Shown here: positions 13,613-24,615 of the stretch, one piece after another
How the letters are laid out: each line of letters opens with the position of its first letter
How positions within the stretch are numbered: position 1 is the first letter of the stretch
From: Eleginops maclovinus
Taxonomy: Eukaryota; Chordata; Actinopteri; Perciformes; Eleginopidae
Assembly: GCF_036324505.1 (NCBI RefSeq)
Contig: NC_086349.1
Location: 27,809,259-27,873,258 of the forward strand
Reading direction: 5' to 3'
DNA: 64,000 bases
Notes under the pieces: model-generated
Database searches by the model: none
What the model saw: the letters and a program-made list of their open reading frames with translations, nothing else
Told to the model about the DNA's origin: nothing
Translations under genes and position numbers: made by a program

Positions 13613-13947
13613 GTGCAGAATCTGTATGATTTCTATGCAGAGGGGGGCTTTTGTTACCCTGCTGTCTGCCCACAGTGAGGAGGTAATAATTAGCTCAGTG
13701 CAGGGGGGTAACAAGTTAGCACCCCCATCCTGCTGTGCTGCTCTGTAATTGGTCCCCCTCATGTGGCACCGTGGGCCCCCAGAACAAAGGGTTCCCAGAG
13801 GGGGAACTCATGCTGACCCCTGCATCTACATACACTGACAGACTGCAGCACTTCATTAAAGCCACATCGATACCTGCTGATGGAGACGCTGCCGAGCGCC
13901 CACAGCCTGTCACATCCACTCTCCAACACATGGACGCCGGTTATTAG

Positions 13948-14035
<88 letters not shown>

Positions 14036-15969
14036 TGGGAATCGTCTGCATGCATCAGCAGTGCGTTTACACACAAGCTGTTCACCTGGCCGTCAGCTGC
14101 CAGATCTGTCAGCCTGCGAGATCACATGACCACATCCCAGCGGCTCCTGAGCGCCGTTCATTTCATTCAGATTTCATCCTCACACTCAGGAGGAGAGCAA
14201 CTCAAGACACGCTGCCAGCTGCAAATGAAAAATGCACATAGACAGTTAAATGAGGGAGGGGTGCAGAGTCCTGAGCCCTACATTAGTGAGCATTATTAGC
14301 GTGCCGGGCCCCTGGTCTGCAGGTCAACGGTTCTCTGAAGGTGATTTTGGTTGTGGGAGGGATCAGCTGACTGAGCTCCATCAGCTGACTCTCTGATTGG
14401 CTGGAGGTTTTAATGGGCTTTCAGTGCATAGACAGACTGAAGCCCATCAGAGGAAAGTGTCCGGGGGCCCCTGTGAGCGTCAGATGGCCCCCAGCACATC
14501 CCCCCCCCCCCCCAGCCTCTTAGCTAAATGAGCAGCAGTGTTTCAGATGCAGGAGGGGTTACCCTTCCTGTAAGGATAAGAGAGCAACCCCTCCCCCCAG
14601 ATACTCACCTGTGTGACTGGGGGGATTCCTTAACCTCCATATTTCCTCTCCAGGACGGATCAGCCTTTGAGTCGGGACAGAAACTCTGCACATCTTCAGA
14701 CTGAAAACACCTGTTCCACTCCAGCTGTGCAGGAGAAGGTCAGCATCACACGGACCAATGGGATTCCTCCGGGTGATTTTGGATTGTGTGCAAACAAAAC
14801 GCACATTTCTTAACCGGCACAGCGAAGGGTCCGCCCGCATGCACATCATCCCATCAGTCAAACACAGAGCTGCATGACGAGGTGTTTCTGTGTCCCTGAA
14901 GGCAGCATCACATCTCTGAGTGTGGGTTGTGTTAGAAAATAATCTCAAATGTTTATATTTATACGTTTAGATACACATAATATGTTCGATGTTCACCTTA
15001 ATGTGCTGTGAATCAGAAAAGCAGCAGAACTCAAACTGAAAGCGTTCTGATGGAAAAACGGCTGAAATATCCGTCATTGAAACAGTTTGCTGCTCATTCT
15101 ATAATGAAGGACTAATGCGTCTTTAGAGTATCGGAACACCCCCCCCCCCATCATCATGTTTTATGTCAGACTATCTGAAGTAGTAGTAGTTTCCTCCCCC
15201 CCCCCCCTCCTCCACAGATATGTGATCAGAACACCCTGCAGGCTGACCCCTGCCTCCCTCCGCTTTCTGTTTTTACTCAGCGTCCGGATCGGGGAGGATC
15301 CCAAGTGACCAGCGGCAGCAGCCCCCCCCGCTGAGCGTCAGTAATTAGACCCTCCCCCTCCTTTGATGGGGGAAAATCCTCCTGGGTTATAGAGGAGCAG
15401 CTGCTGGGGGCGGGGGGGGACGACTCTCTCTGCTTCCCATGATGACCAGCGACCTCTCCGAGTCTCAGGCCCGTTTATCCCTCATTATAAAGGTACTGCT
15501 GGATCAGGAGGAGCTGAACTGGTGTCTGAAGGGTTACTGGAAGTTGTAGAAGTGACATCGAAGTGACACAGCTCTGACCCTGCAGCTCTCTGCCCCCGTA
15601 CCAAGTATTTAACCAGCTATGTATAACCAGACTCAACAAGCAAAGCCCTATAGCTGAGACTCCATCCCAAATGGGGGGGTCTTATCTGATAGGATGGACG
15701 TTAAGAGGTTAAAAGCAACACAACGTGATAGAAACACAAACAGGTAAACATGGAGGAGACGATCTCAACTGGTGGGGACACTCAGGGGGGACCGGTTAGA
15801 CTCATACAGGTGGGTTTCATTCTGGATTTGGACTAGACATCCTGTTCCAACTGAGGCCAACAGGCAGGGGTAAGGGGGCTCTCTCAGAGCTTAAAGCACC
15901 CCAAGGCCTTCAGCGAGGGGAGGGGGAGGTGATAAACTGGGTCAAAGGTCTGGGCCCCGGAAAAATGTC
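13613..15969. other. Gene-less stretch with one long TG run
   Basis: A (TG)n run of about 84 bp lies at 13951-14034. Poly-C tracts occur near 14500, 15140 and 15200. No coding exons, transposon ends or RNA genes recognised. Open frames here run through the TG tract or show no family similarity. Confidence 0.65.
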
Positions 15970-16937
15970 CCTCATCTCCTGCTCTTCATCTCCTGCTCCT
16001 CATCTCCTGCTCTTCATCCCCTGCTATTCATCCCCTGCTCCTCATCTCCTGCTCCTCATCTCCTGCTCCTCATCTCCTGCTCCTCATCTCCTGCTCTTCA
16101 TCTCCTGCTCCTCATCTCCTGCTCTTCATCTCCTGCTCATCATCTCCTGCTCCTCATCCCCTGCTCCTCATCTCCTGCTCCTCATCTCCTGCTCTTTATC
16201 TCCTGCTCCTCATCTCCTGCTCTTTATCTCCTGCTCCTCATCTCCTGCTCTTCATCTCCTGGTCTTCATCTCCTGCTCTTTATCTCCTGCTCTTCATCTC
16301 CCGCTCCTCATCTCCTGCTCTTTATCTCCTGCTCCTCATCTCCTGCTCTTTATCTCCTGCTCCTCATCTCCTGCTCTTCATCTCCTGCTCTTCATCTCCT
16401 GCTCTTTATCTCCTGCTCTTCATCTCCTGCTCTTCATCTCCTGCTCCTCATCTCCTGCTCCTCATCTCCTGCTCTTCATCTCCTGCTCCTCATCTCCTGC
16501 TCTTCATCTCCTGCTCCTCATCTCCTGCTCTTCATCTCCTGCTCCTCATCTCCTGCTCTTTATCTCCTGCTCCTCATCTCCTGCTCTTCATCTCCTGCTC
16601 CTCATCTCCCGCTCCTCATCTCCTGCTCTTCATCTCCTGCTCCTCATCTCCTGCTCTTCATCTCCTGCTCGTCATCTCCTGCTCCTCATCTCCTGCTCCT
16701 CATCTCCTGCTCTTCATCTCCTGCTCCTCATCTCCTGCTCTTCATCTCCTGCTCCTCATCTCCTGCTCTTCATCTCCTGCTCCTCATCTCCTGCTCTTCA
16801 TCTCCTGCTCCTCATCTCCTGCTCTTTATCTCCTGCTCCTCATCTCCTGCTCTTCATCTCCTGCTCCTCATCTCCTGCTCCTCATCTCCTGCTCTTCATC
16901 TCCTGCTCCTCATCTCCTGCTCCTCATCTCCTGCTCC
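15970..16937 (+). repeat. 14-bp minisatellite (TCATCTCCTGCTCC/T), about 69 copies
   Basis: Polypyrimidine-rich unit TCATCTCCTGCTCY repeated for nearly 1 kb. Three units make 42 bp (14 codons), so a 350-residue Ser/Leu-rich frame stays open. It is not a gene. The strong purine/pyrimidine strand asymmetry makes triplex or R-loop formation conceivable. Confidence 0.95.
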
Positions 16938-17198
16938 TCCTCCATGACTCTCACAGGCATCAGGTGAGCAGTACAGTCTGAGCTCTATAGCAGCAGCCTG
17001 CGCGCTATGACAGCAGAATGTTAGGTGTACCCAGCGGGGGGAGAAGTACTCACACTTCAAGTCAGAGTAGCAGAGCCGTGTAGAAATACTCCTTAAAAGT
17101 ACTTCAATCAACAATTGTCAAAATGTAACCCTAACCCTCACCTTACACATCTTATTTTGCATGAACTGTCCCAGAGAGACATTTGTTTGGGCAGACTC

Positions 17199-18076
17199 AC
17201 AGATACACACAGAGCAGATACACACATACACACAGAGCAGATACACACAGAGCAGATACACAGATACACACAGAGCAGATACACACATACACACAGAGCA
17301 GATACACAGATACACACAGAGCAGATACACACATACACACAGAGCAGATACACACATACACACAGAGCAGATACACAGATACACAGAGCAGATACACACA
17401 TACACAGAGCAGATACACAGATACACACAGAGCAGATACACAGATACACACAGAGCAAATACACAGATACACACAGAGCAGATACACACACATACACAGA
17501 GCAGATACACAGATCAGATACACAGAGCAGATACACACATACACACAGAGCAAATACACAGATACACACAGAGCAGATACACACATACACACAGAGCAGA
17601 TACACACAGAGCAAATACACAGATACACACAGAGCAGATACACACAGAGCAAATACACACATACACACAGAGCAGATACACACATACACACAGAGCAGAT
17701 ACACACATACACACAGAGCAGATACACACATACACACAGAGCAGATACACAGATACACACAGAGCAGATACACACATACACACAGAGCAGATACACACAT
17801 ACACACAGAGCAGATACACACATACACACAGAGCAGATACACACAGAGCAGATACACACATACACACAGAGCAGATACACACAGAGCAGATACACACATA
17901 CACACAGAGCAGATACACACAGAGCAGATACACACAGAGCAGATACACACATACACACAGAGCAGACTCACAGATACACACAGAGCAGATATACAGATAC
18001 ACACAGAGCAGATATACAGATACACACAGAGCAGACTCACAGATACACACAGAGCAGATACACACAGAGCAGATAC
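17199..18076 (+). repeat. Compound minisatellite, 15-bp and 23-bp units of CA-rich type
   Basis: Units GATACACACAGAGCA (15 bp) and the longer form with an extra ACACATAC (23 bp) alternate irregularly, with point variants (GAGCAAATAC, GACTCACAG). All six frames are largely open, giving apparent proteins of 190-330 residues that are repeat artefacts. Confidence 0.95.
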
Positions 18077-18280
18077 AAAACCCACTCAACCCATCGTGTT
18101 AGACTACCTGTAGCTCCCCTGGTCTCTCACCGTTAATGAAACCCAGCCTGTTTCTATGAGCTGCATGTTCTTATTTAAAGGTGTGTAAATGTCAGCGTTA
18201 AGCTTCCTTTTCATTTCACACAGTAAAGATGTGTTTCACAGGCAGAACAGCGACAGGATTTAAATTAGACAAGAGTGCTA

Positions 18281-18294
18281 CCGCCATCTAGTGG
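18281..18294 (-). promoter_or_regulatory. CTCF-type site, full consensus match
   Basis: CCGCCATCTAGTGG reads CCACTAGATGGCGG on the minus strand. This fits the vertebrate CTCF core consensus CCASYAGRKGGCRS at every position. It lies about 500 bp beyond the 3' end of slc52a3. Occupancy cannot be judged from sequence. Confidence 0.55.
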
Positions 18295-18313
18295 TGGGTC
18301 ATGGTTACATGCT

Positions 18314-18319
18314 TTTATT
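18314..18319 (-). terminator. Candidate polyadenylation signal of slc52a3
   Basis: AATAAA on the minus strand, 478 bp downstream of the slc52a3 stop codon. It is a plausible end of the 3' untranslated region, but other signals could be used. Confidence 0.35.
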
Positions 18320-18429
18320 GGACTGAAGCTTTTGATATTTAATGTCGATACAAGTTTATAAACTGCTCTTCCATCACAGCGCATCAAACCACTCACAGGA
18401 ACGTTGATCGTAAACAGAGTGATAGGAAA

Positions 18430-18660
18430 CAGAACTGATGTCCAAGTGTTAAAGAGTCCCTCTCCTGCTGATGCTGTGATGACAATGTGTCGCAGCGCTA
18501 GCCAATAGGAGCGTGATTGTTCATGCTGATGTCAGTATGTCCCAGAAGTAAACAAAAGGAGCCTCTGCAGACCATTTACATGCACTAACACCTATAGAAC
18601 TACAGGAGGGGGAACAGCACAGAGAGTTTGATAGGGCCTCGTTAAGAGAGACACATCAGG
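18430..18660 (+). repeat. Dispersed repeat family, copy 1
   Basis: Shares with 39590-39800 an ordered set of words, including CAATGTGTCG, AGCCAATAGGAG and GTGATGTCA-like sequence. It also contains AAAGAGTCCCTCTCCTGCTG, close to the core of the 57-bp minisatellite units. The family class is not recognised. Confidence 0.5.
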
Positions 18661-18796
18661 CTCCAGCGCCTCAGAGTGATAGAGTACTGTTTGATCTGTA
18701 CGCAGATGCTAGCAGTTTCCCTCTGTTTCCAGTCTCTATGCTAAGCTAAGCTAATTGACTCCTCTCCTCTCCTCTACTCTCTTCTCCTCTCCTCGG

Positions 18797-19048
18797 TCAG
18801 GACGGACAGCTGGTGCTGCAGAAGTCGGCGGAGGTGAACAGTTTGTAGACGTTGACGAGTGGGAACATGGTGACGGAGCCGATCAGGGACCCGACCTGCC
18901 CCGCCGCTCCGCACCATACCAGGGCGCTGTGGCCCCGGGCCCTCAGGATCACCCCCACCATCACCTTCACGTACGAGAGGGTCCCCGTGAAGAGGAGCCA
19001 TGACAACACCTGATGAGGAGAGCAAGGTAAACCAGACACAGGCGTAAG

Positions 19049-19105
<57 letters not shown>

Positions 19106-21140
19106 TCTCACTATGATGGTCTCCCCTGCTGCAGACCCCTGCATCAGAGGACAGGGACTCATGGCAGCCATGGCCATGTTGTATCCTCCGAACCCCGAGC
19201 CCAGCGCCGTCAGCAGCCCGAGGAACAGCAGAGACCTGAAGCACAGGTGTGTGTTCATGAGGGTACACTCACAGGTGTGTGTTCACTCAGGTAAAACTCA
19301 GGTGTTCTACATTTCTATCAGTGACTGCTTCCTGTACCTGTTCGGGAAGAACATGGCGACGGTGCAGGCGGCTGGGTTGGCGACAGCAGCCAGCGCTGTG
19401 GACAGGTGATAGGTCAGGTCCCCGTACGGCTTACAGGAGAAGGTCTGCACCGCCGGCAGCAGCCCGTTGGTGGCGCCGTTCACCCAGACCACCGTCACGT
19501 AGATGAAGATCAGCTGCTGCAGCGAGAGGTCGGGGTTCACTTTCCCCGGAGCCTCCCCCTCACCCGGGCCGTTTCCTCCCCCTGTCGCCCCCTCTGCTCC
19601 CGGGTTCTCCAGTCCTGAGCTGATGGAGCCTGCGTCCGGCACCAGGTTCTCCGTGGAACCCGGTACCGTCCGGGGGAGTTTGTTCAGAGCGATGAAGGCA
19701 GCGAGACTCAGGCACATCATGGCCGCCAGCAGGAAGAAGAACACCTCGGTGGAGAAGCTAGGGGGGAGGTACTCCGTCTGTGAGGAGGGGGTCAGCTGTC
19801 AACACAAGGACATTCACAAGGCTCCAGAGGCAGGGAAGACATTCAGAAACAGTCATTGAAAAGCAGAGAGAATAAAGTAAGCCAAGCTGATGAAAAGGTC
19901 CCTAACTCAAGACACCGCTACGTGACGCCGTCGGAACCAACAACAACATGAACATATTTAGCGTGATTTAATTAACACGTTTCACGCTGATGACGGCAGC
20001 TAAACCCTGAATGGAGATGGGATGGATCGGGCTAACATGTAGCTGTTCCACGTCACACAGACGCAATCTATTGACGCTGAGGTTTCTCCTGTTCCTGCTG
20101 AGAGCTGTGTGTGCTAACTGTTGTCTTGGAGTGACACAAAATGTGGCTTGAGTTGAAAAGACGGCTCGTCCAGCAGTGGCTCAGTCAGTAGGGGCTTGGA
20201 CTGGGAATCGTAGGGTTGCCGGTTCAAGTCCTCAAACACACATGAAATATGGGAGGTGGACTGCTACTTGGAGAGGTCCCAGTTCACCTCCTAGGCCCTG
20301 CTGTGGTGCCCTTGAGCAAGGCACCGGACACCTCCAATCCCCCCTCCCCATTGCTCCCCGGGCACTGCACAATAGCTGCCCACTGCTCCTAGTACTAGGA
20401 TGGGTTAAATGCAGAGGGCCAATTTCACTGTGTGCTCTGCTGTGTGTGTGTGACAATAAAGAGGGTTTCATCCTCCGATTCTATCTATCTTTACCTGTGA
20501 GCGTGTCCGCTGTGAACGTACCTTCAGATTTGAATATTTAAATTGAAGCAGCGGCAGAAAGCCTCCGCCTGGATGTAAAGAGGTAGGGGTTGCAGACCTG
20601 CATGATGCTGTGCTCCGTCATGTTCCCTGAAGAAGAGTTCACACACTTGGTGAAGCCGACGCTCTGAGCCAGAGCCGCGGCGGCGGGTAGGAAGCCACTC
20701 AGACCCTCCCCCACGAAGAAGCTGCTGACGTACTCTTCTGGCAGCTGCATCATGAAGGGCAGGAAGGTCACGGAGGAGGTGCAGTCCACCAGAGACAGGA
20801 AGAAGGTGAGGACGAAGAAGGCGGTGCTGTGCGGCCCCCCCCCCACCACAGTGGTGCGGTCCCAGAAGAAGGCCAGCAGGATGCAGGAGGTGACGCCGAG
20901 GCAGAGGAGGCAGGAGATGACGGCGGGTTCGTGGAGCCGGCCGGGGGTCAGGCGGTGCAGCAGCGTCACCAGCAGGGGGCCCAGGTTGGCCAGCTGGATG
21001 ATGAGGGTGAGGTAAGAGGGGAGGAGCCACCCCTCAGGGAGGGAGGTCACCAGCAGAGGGAGCTCCACCCACACACCGTTCACCGCCACCCAGGAACCCA
21101 GCCCGAACACACAAGAGAGGAGGTGCACCAGCAGAGTCAT
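18797..21140 (-). CDS. slc52a3: Solute carrier family 52 member 3, riboflavin transporter
   Basis: Plasma-membrane riboflavin (vitamin B2) transporter. Four coding exons on the minus strand: 21140-20598, 19777-19338, 19235-19112 and 19009-18797. Together they encode 439 residues, against roughly 445-470 for vertebrate members. Exon 1 begins [20 protein letters not shown] and carries the family stretches [27 protein letters not shown] and FFVGEGLSG. Later exons carry [36 protein letters not shown] and the C-terminal [17 protein letters not shown]. These match SLC52A3 better than SLC52A2, which has a different exon-1 sequence. Hydrophobic segments fit a polytopic transporter. The loop at about residues 200-250 is Gly/Pro/Glu-rich and variable. 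Splice phases agree (0, 2, 0). The donor after exon 1 (CAG followed by GTCTGC) is weak. Intron 1 carries a SINE and intron 3 a (GT)n run. Confidence 0.93.
19054..19104. repeat. (GT)n microsatellite in slc52a3 intron 3
   Basis: GT run of about 50 bp, only about eight bases from the splice donor of the exon ending at 19112. Confidence 0.95.
20165..20470 (+). mobile_element. tRNA-derived SINE in slc52a3 intron 1
   Basis: The head resembles a tRNA gene. The B box GGTTCAAGTCC at 20221-20231 is a perfect pol III box, and an A-box-like TGGCTCAGTCAG lies at 20177-20188. The body has the teleost SINE core words CCCTTGAGCAAGGCACC and TGCCCACTGCTCC. The tail ends GACAATAAAGAGGG. It is inserted opposite to the host gene. 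Shorter relatives occur at 25683, 42330 (reverse) and 48125. Confidence 0.75.
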
Positions 21141-21515
21141 CCTTGGGGGGGGGGGGAGGAGGAGAGGAAGGAGAGGAGGAAGGAGAACCCTCCAAAAATG
21201 TCCCTGCTCTGCTCTGTGTCACACCTACAACAGAACAGTCAGGCTGTTAGATCAGAACAGTGTCTGGAGGGAGCAGGGATTCAAGCACTAGCAGCCCATT
21301 GACATGCACTATCTCCTGCAGGAGAGGAGCAGGGACTCTTTCAGAGCTCAATGTGAGCATGAGAGAGTGTGATGCTAAAAGCTGAACAGTCCCAACCAAC
21401 ACATGTCGTTGAGGTCAGAAAGTGCAGCCAGAACAAAGATGGAGGTTCGTATTAATCTAGTGTTGCAGAGGAGTTATAAAAGAGAAGTAATGCAGAAATA
21501 TCTCAATATCTAAAC

Positions 21516-21794
21516 CGGGGGGTCCAAACTACGGCCCGGGGGCCAAATGCGACCCGCAGGCCATTTTGAATCGGCCCTCTGCACATTCTAAAAGTAAAGT
21601 GAATACGGCCCACAGATTAAACTTCTGCTGCTCTTATTTTGTACTTCTCAGATACATATGTTCAGATATATTAATGAGCCCAGTTTAAAATGAATTCAGT
21701 CATTTAGAATCTAAAACATTCTCTAACAAACCTGAGTAAAAAAAACCAACAACTTATTTCTTTAACCAGCTTGAAAAAGGTTGGGACAGCCCTG
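21516..21794. mobile_element. Non-autonomous hAT (Charlie-like) element, 279 bp
   Basis: The left end reads GGTCCAAACTACGGCCC with the typical GGGGGCCAAATGCG continuation. The right end reads GTTGGGACAGCCCTG, whose reverse complement resembles the left end. Flanks ATCTAAAC (21508-21515) and CTCTAGAG (21795-21802) share a TCTARA core, as expected of 8-bp hAT target duplications. No coding capacity. Confidence 0.65.
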
Positions 21795-21895
21795 CTCTAG
21801 AGTCTGACTGACTGTGTGTCATAAGACTCCTGCACAGTTTCAGTCATGATTCAAACAGCTGACTCCACTTTCACATCCCTTTTTCACACGTTAAG

Positions 21896-21996
<101 letters not shown>

Positions 21997-22351
21997 TGTC
22001 TCACCCTGATCACATGACACCACAAACACACAGGTGAAGCTCGCCTCGTCATCAGTATAAAAACATGTCAGGTGATGACATCACAAGTGGATGCTTCAAA
22101 CATCCCATAGTCTGCCTCTCACGCGCTCAGGTACTCACGAGTGTGTGCGGGTTGTGGAGCCGTCAGACCTCCATGAGGAACAGCCGGGGCTTGTGGCTAG
22201 TGCAGAGTCCAGCTGTGGATAATACAGTCCCTCTTCATGCCCAGCCCCCCAGCCCTCACTTCCTTTAGTAGGTGAGGTCAGAGCCGCACGATCACAAGAC
22301 CTTCACTGATTAGCTAACCCAGATAACCCGTGTTACCCGGTCCGCCCTGCA

Positions 22352-22365
22352 GCGCCCCCTGCTGG
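22352..22365 (-). promoter_or_regulatory. CTCF-type site, full consensus match
   Basis: GCGCCCCCTGCTGG reads CCAGCAGGGGGCGC on the minus strand, a complete match to CCASYAGRKGGCRS. It lies 1.2 kb upstream of the slc52a3 start, in the same orientation as the site at 18281, so the gene is bracketed by two like-oriented sites. Confidence 0.6.
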
Positions 22366-22629
22366 CCTCAGGTGGAAGTGTCACCTGAAGAGTCGGTTTG
22401 ATTTCATCAGGTCCATTTCTGATTGAGTCTTTAGCACAAAGCACACGTCTTGATTGGGGGGGGGGGGGGTGTGGGGGGGGGGGGGTTCCATAGGTAGTCT
22501 AACACCTGAATTAAAAGCCAAGTGTTCAATAAATCAGGTGATCAGATATTCACTTCTGTACTCAAACAGGAGCGTTTAGTGTGTTGCACACGCTGTAAAA
22601 CCATCTGTGCTTGAGAAGCTTATCTGCAG

Positions 22630-22751
<122 letters not shown>

Positions 22752-23444
22752 CAGGATGCAGAAACTGTGTAAACTTATTAAAATAAAATAAAATGTCGAC
22801 TTCAAATAAATATTTCTCTCCAAAACATCTGCGCCACAATTATTGGCTCCCCTAGAAAATCCTTTGATTAAGATCTGACTGAAGTATATCTCCAGTCATG
22901 ACTTACAGTTTTAGGTTCACCTGATTATGAACTCTGAAGAGGTCAACCATGACTTCCTGTTTCACTGGGGTATAAATATGAGGTGACACAGGCCAACATT
23001 GCCTTTGTCATTCATCACTATGGGAACGACCAGAGAACACACTGATGAGCTGCAAGTTGTTGAGCTGCACAAATTAGGAGATTAGGAAAATCTGGAAACA
23101 GTTGAAATTCCCGTTTCCAATATCAGGGCAATAAGAAACATCCAGCAACATGAGAGCTTAAGGATCAGCCTGGAGGAGGACGTGTGTGGACATTGACACC
23201 ACATACCGTGAGGAGGATGGTTCGACTGTCAAAAGTATCTCCAAGGATCACAGCTGGAGGTCAGTTGAGTCTTGGGGTCAGTAAGTCTCCATAACGACCA
23301 TCAGACGCCACCTACATCACCTCAGGATGATTGGGACGGTTGCCAGGAAGAAAACATTGCTTTCAGTTAACAGCAAACGAAAGCGTCCACAGTTTGCCAA
23401 ACGTAACTGGGACTTCGAATGGGACAGGGTTATATGGTCAGATG

Positions 23445-24615
23445 CAGTGTTGTGCGTGAACGAGTTCAAAAGAACTCGTTCATTGAACACGCTCATTTTT
23501 TCGTGAACGTTGAACTGAACGCAACACATTTTTCAATAAAGAACTTGAACGTGAATTAGTTCACATTATGTGTCATGAACGGCAGACATCACTGTAAATG
23601 AACGTTGGCATTTGTTTTCCATTGAAAACTGAGCGACATCTGTTTTCTCTTTTGAAACGCAACGAGAGAGAAAGTTCCTCCCTCCTGTAGGTGCCGCTTA
23701 AATCATGTATCAACGCAGAAATAGTTTTGGCACTGTATGCGCAATGCATTGCGGGCAACGTAGTGTCCGGCTGAGAATAGTTGAGTTGAATAGTTGAAAC
23801 GTACTGGCTTCCGCACGACGTTACCCATGATGAATTGCAGCAGAGCGGCTTACGCATAGCAACGCCGAGAGCGCGGAGGGCTGGAGGCTCGAGAGAGAGA
23901 GATACAGACACCAATGACGAGAGTGAGAGAAAGCGCTGCGATTTAAAAAAAACTAAAACAAGATGGCTAGTGGAAGTGATGGCACGGAGACGGACTCCGA
24001 TTCTCCTCACGAACATTTAAAACAATTTTACACTCTTGCAAACCAAGACCCCGACGGCAAACATCTTTCCATCCTGTGTAAGATGTGTCCACCTGCGCAG
24101 CAAAAACAAGTTAGGACATCGACAACGTCCTTCTCGAATTTGAAACGGCACATTGAATTAAAACATCCATCCAGTGTGAATGCAATTCAAGAGTTTTGCT
24201 CATTTCATACACACACATAGGTATATATAATATCATATATATCAAATAATATATTCATATTTCATATTATATATTCTTTATTTAATTGAATGCTAGTAGA
24301 TTTCATTGCACTAAGTATAGAACTGGTCTATCTTGTCTGTATTGCTACAAGTTTCAGCACCTGTTAAGAAACCAACAATAGCAGTGTTATGAGCAAATGT
24401 CTACAATGAACAGTTTCAAAGAACGTATAGTGATTTCTAGCTCGTAGTGTGAACAAAAGTATTTATTTGAATATCTCACGAAAAAAGTGAAATGAACTGA
24501 ACTTTGAACTAGTTCAGAATTAAAATTGTGAACTTTGAACGTGAACTGTTCACTTTGAGCATGTATGAACTGAACTTGAACTAGTTCAGAAAAGCTGTGA
24601 ACTGGCACAACACTG
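23445..24615 (+). mobile_element. hAT-type element with exact 8-bp target duplication
   Basis: Flanked by GTCAGATG at 23437-23444 and again at 24616-24623. Terminal repeats are CAGTGTTGTGCG at the left and the inverse of GGCACAACACTG at the right. Subterminal regions carry repeated GAACTAGTTC and GAACTTGAAC words in both orientations. At 1171 bp it is shorter than an autonomous hAT and carries only a BED-finger coding piece, so it is probably a non-autonomous derivative. It sits in the codons for the catalytic Ser-Asp of the host Tc1 transposase. Confidence 0.88.
23963..24220 (+). CDS. BED-type zinc finger fragment of a hAT transposase
   Basis: Encodes 85 residues starting MASGSDGTETDSDSP. 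Cys39-Cys42 (CKMC) and His63/His68 (KRHIELKHP) form the C-x2-C ... H-x4-H pattern of a BED finger, the N-terminal DNA-binding domain of hAT transposases. The frame ends soon after the finger, and no RNase-H-like catalytic core or dimerisation region follows before the right terminal repeat at 24615. It could be the first exon of a longer transposase whose other part was deleted, or it could encode a finger-only protein. Expression is unknown. Confidence 0.6.
   Translation: MASGSDGTETDSDSPHEHLKQFYTLANQDPDGKHLSILCKMCPPAQQKQVRTSTTSFSNLKRHIELKHPSSVNAIQEFCSFHTHT

Noticed and set aside
12242..13762. Open frame of 506 residues with 19-residue repeats
   Set aside because: The 57-bp period is a multiple of three, so any frame stays open. 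Long frames exist on both strands, and units vary without regard to codon position.
17127..17140. Telomere-like AACCCTAACCCT
   Set aside because: Only two units, within ordinary sequence. Too short to mean an interstitial telomere.
15929..18136. Several 190-350 residue open frames
   Set aside because: They run through the 14-bp and 15/23-bp arrays. All frames are open on both strands, with low-complexity products.
20176..20541. 121-residue open frame inside slc52a3 intron 1
   Set aside because: It is the translated body of a tRNA-derived SINE.
20752..21302. Plus-strand frames of 87-157 residues over slc52a3 exon 1
   Set aside because: Shadows of the GC-rich minus-strand exon, whose protein is clearly recognised.
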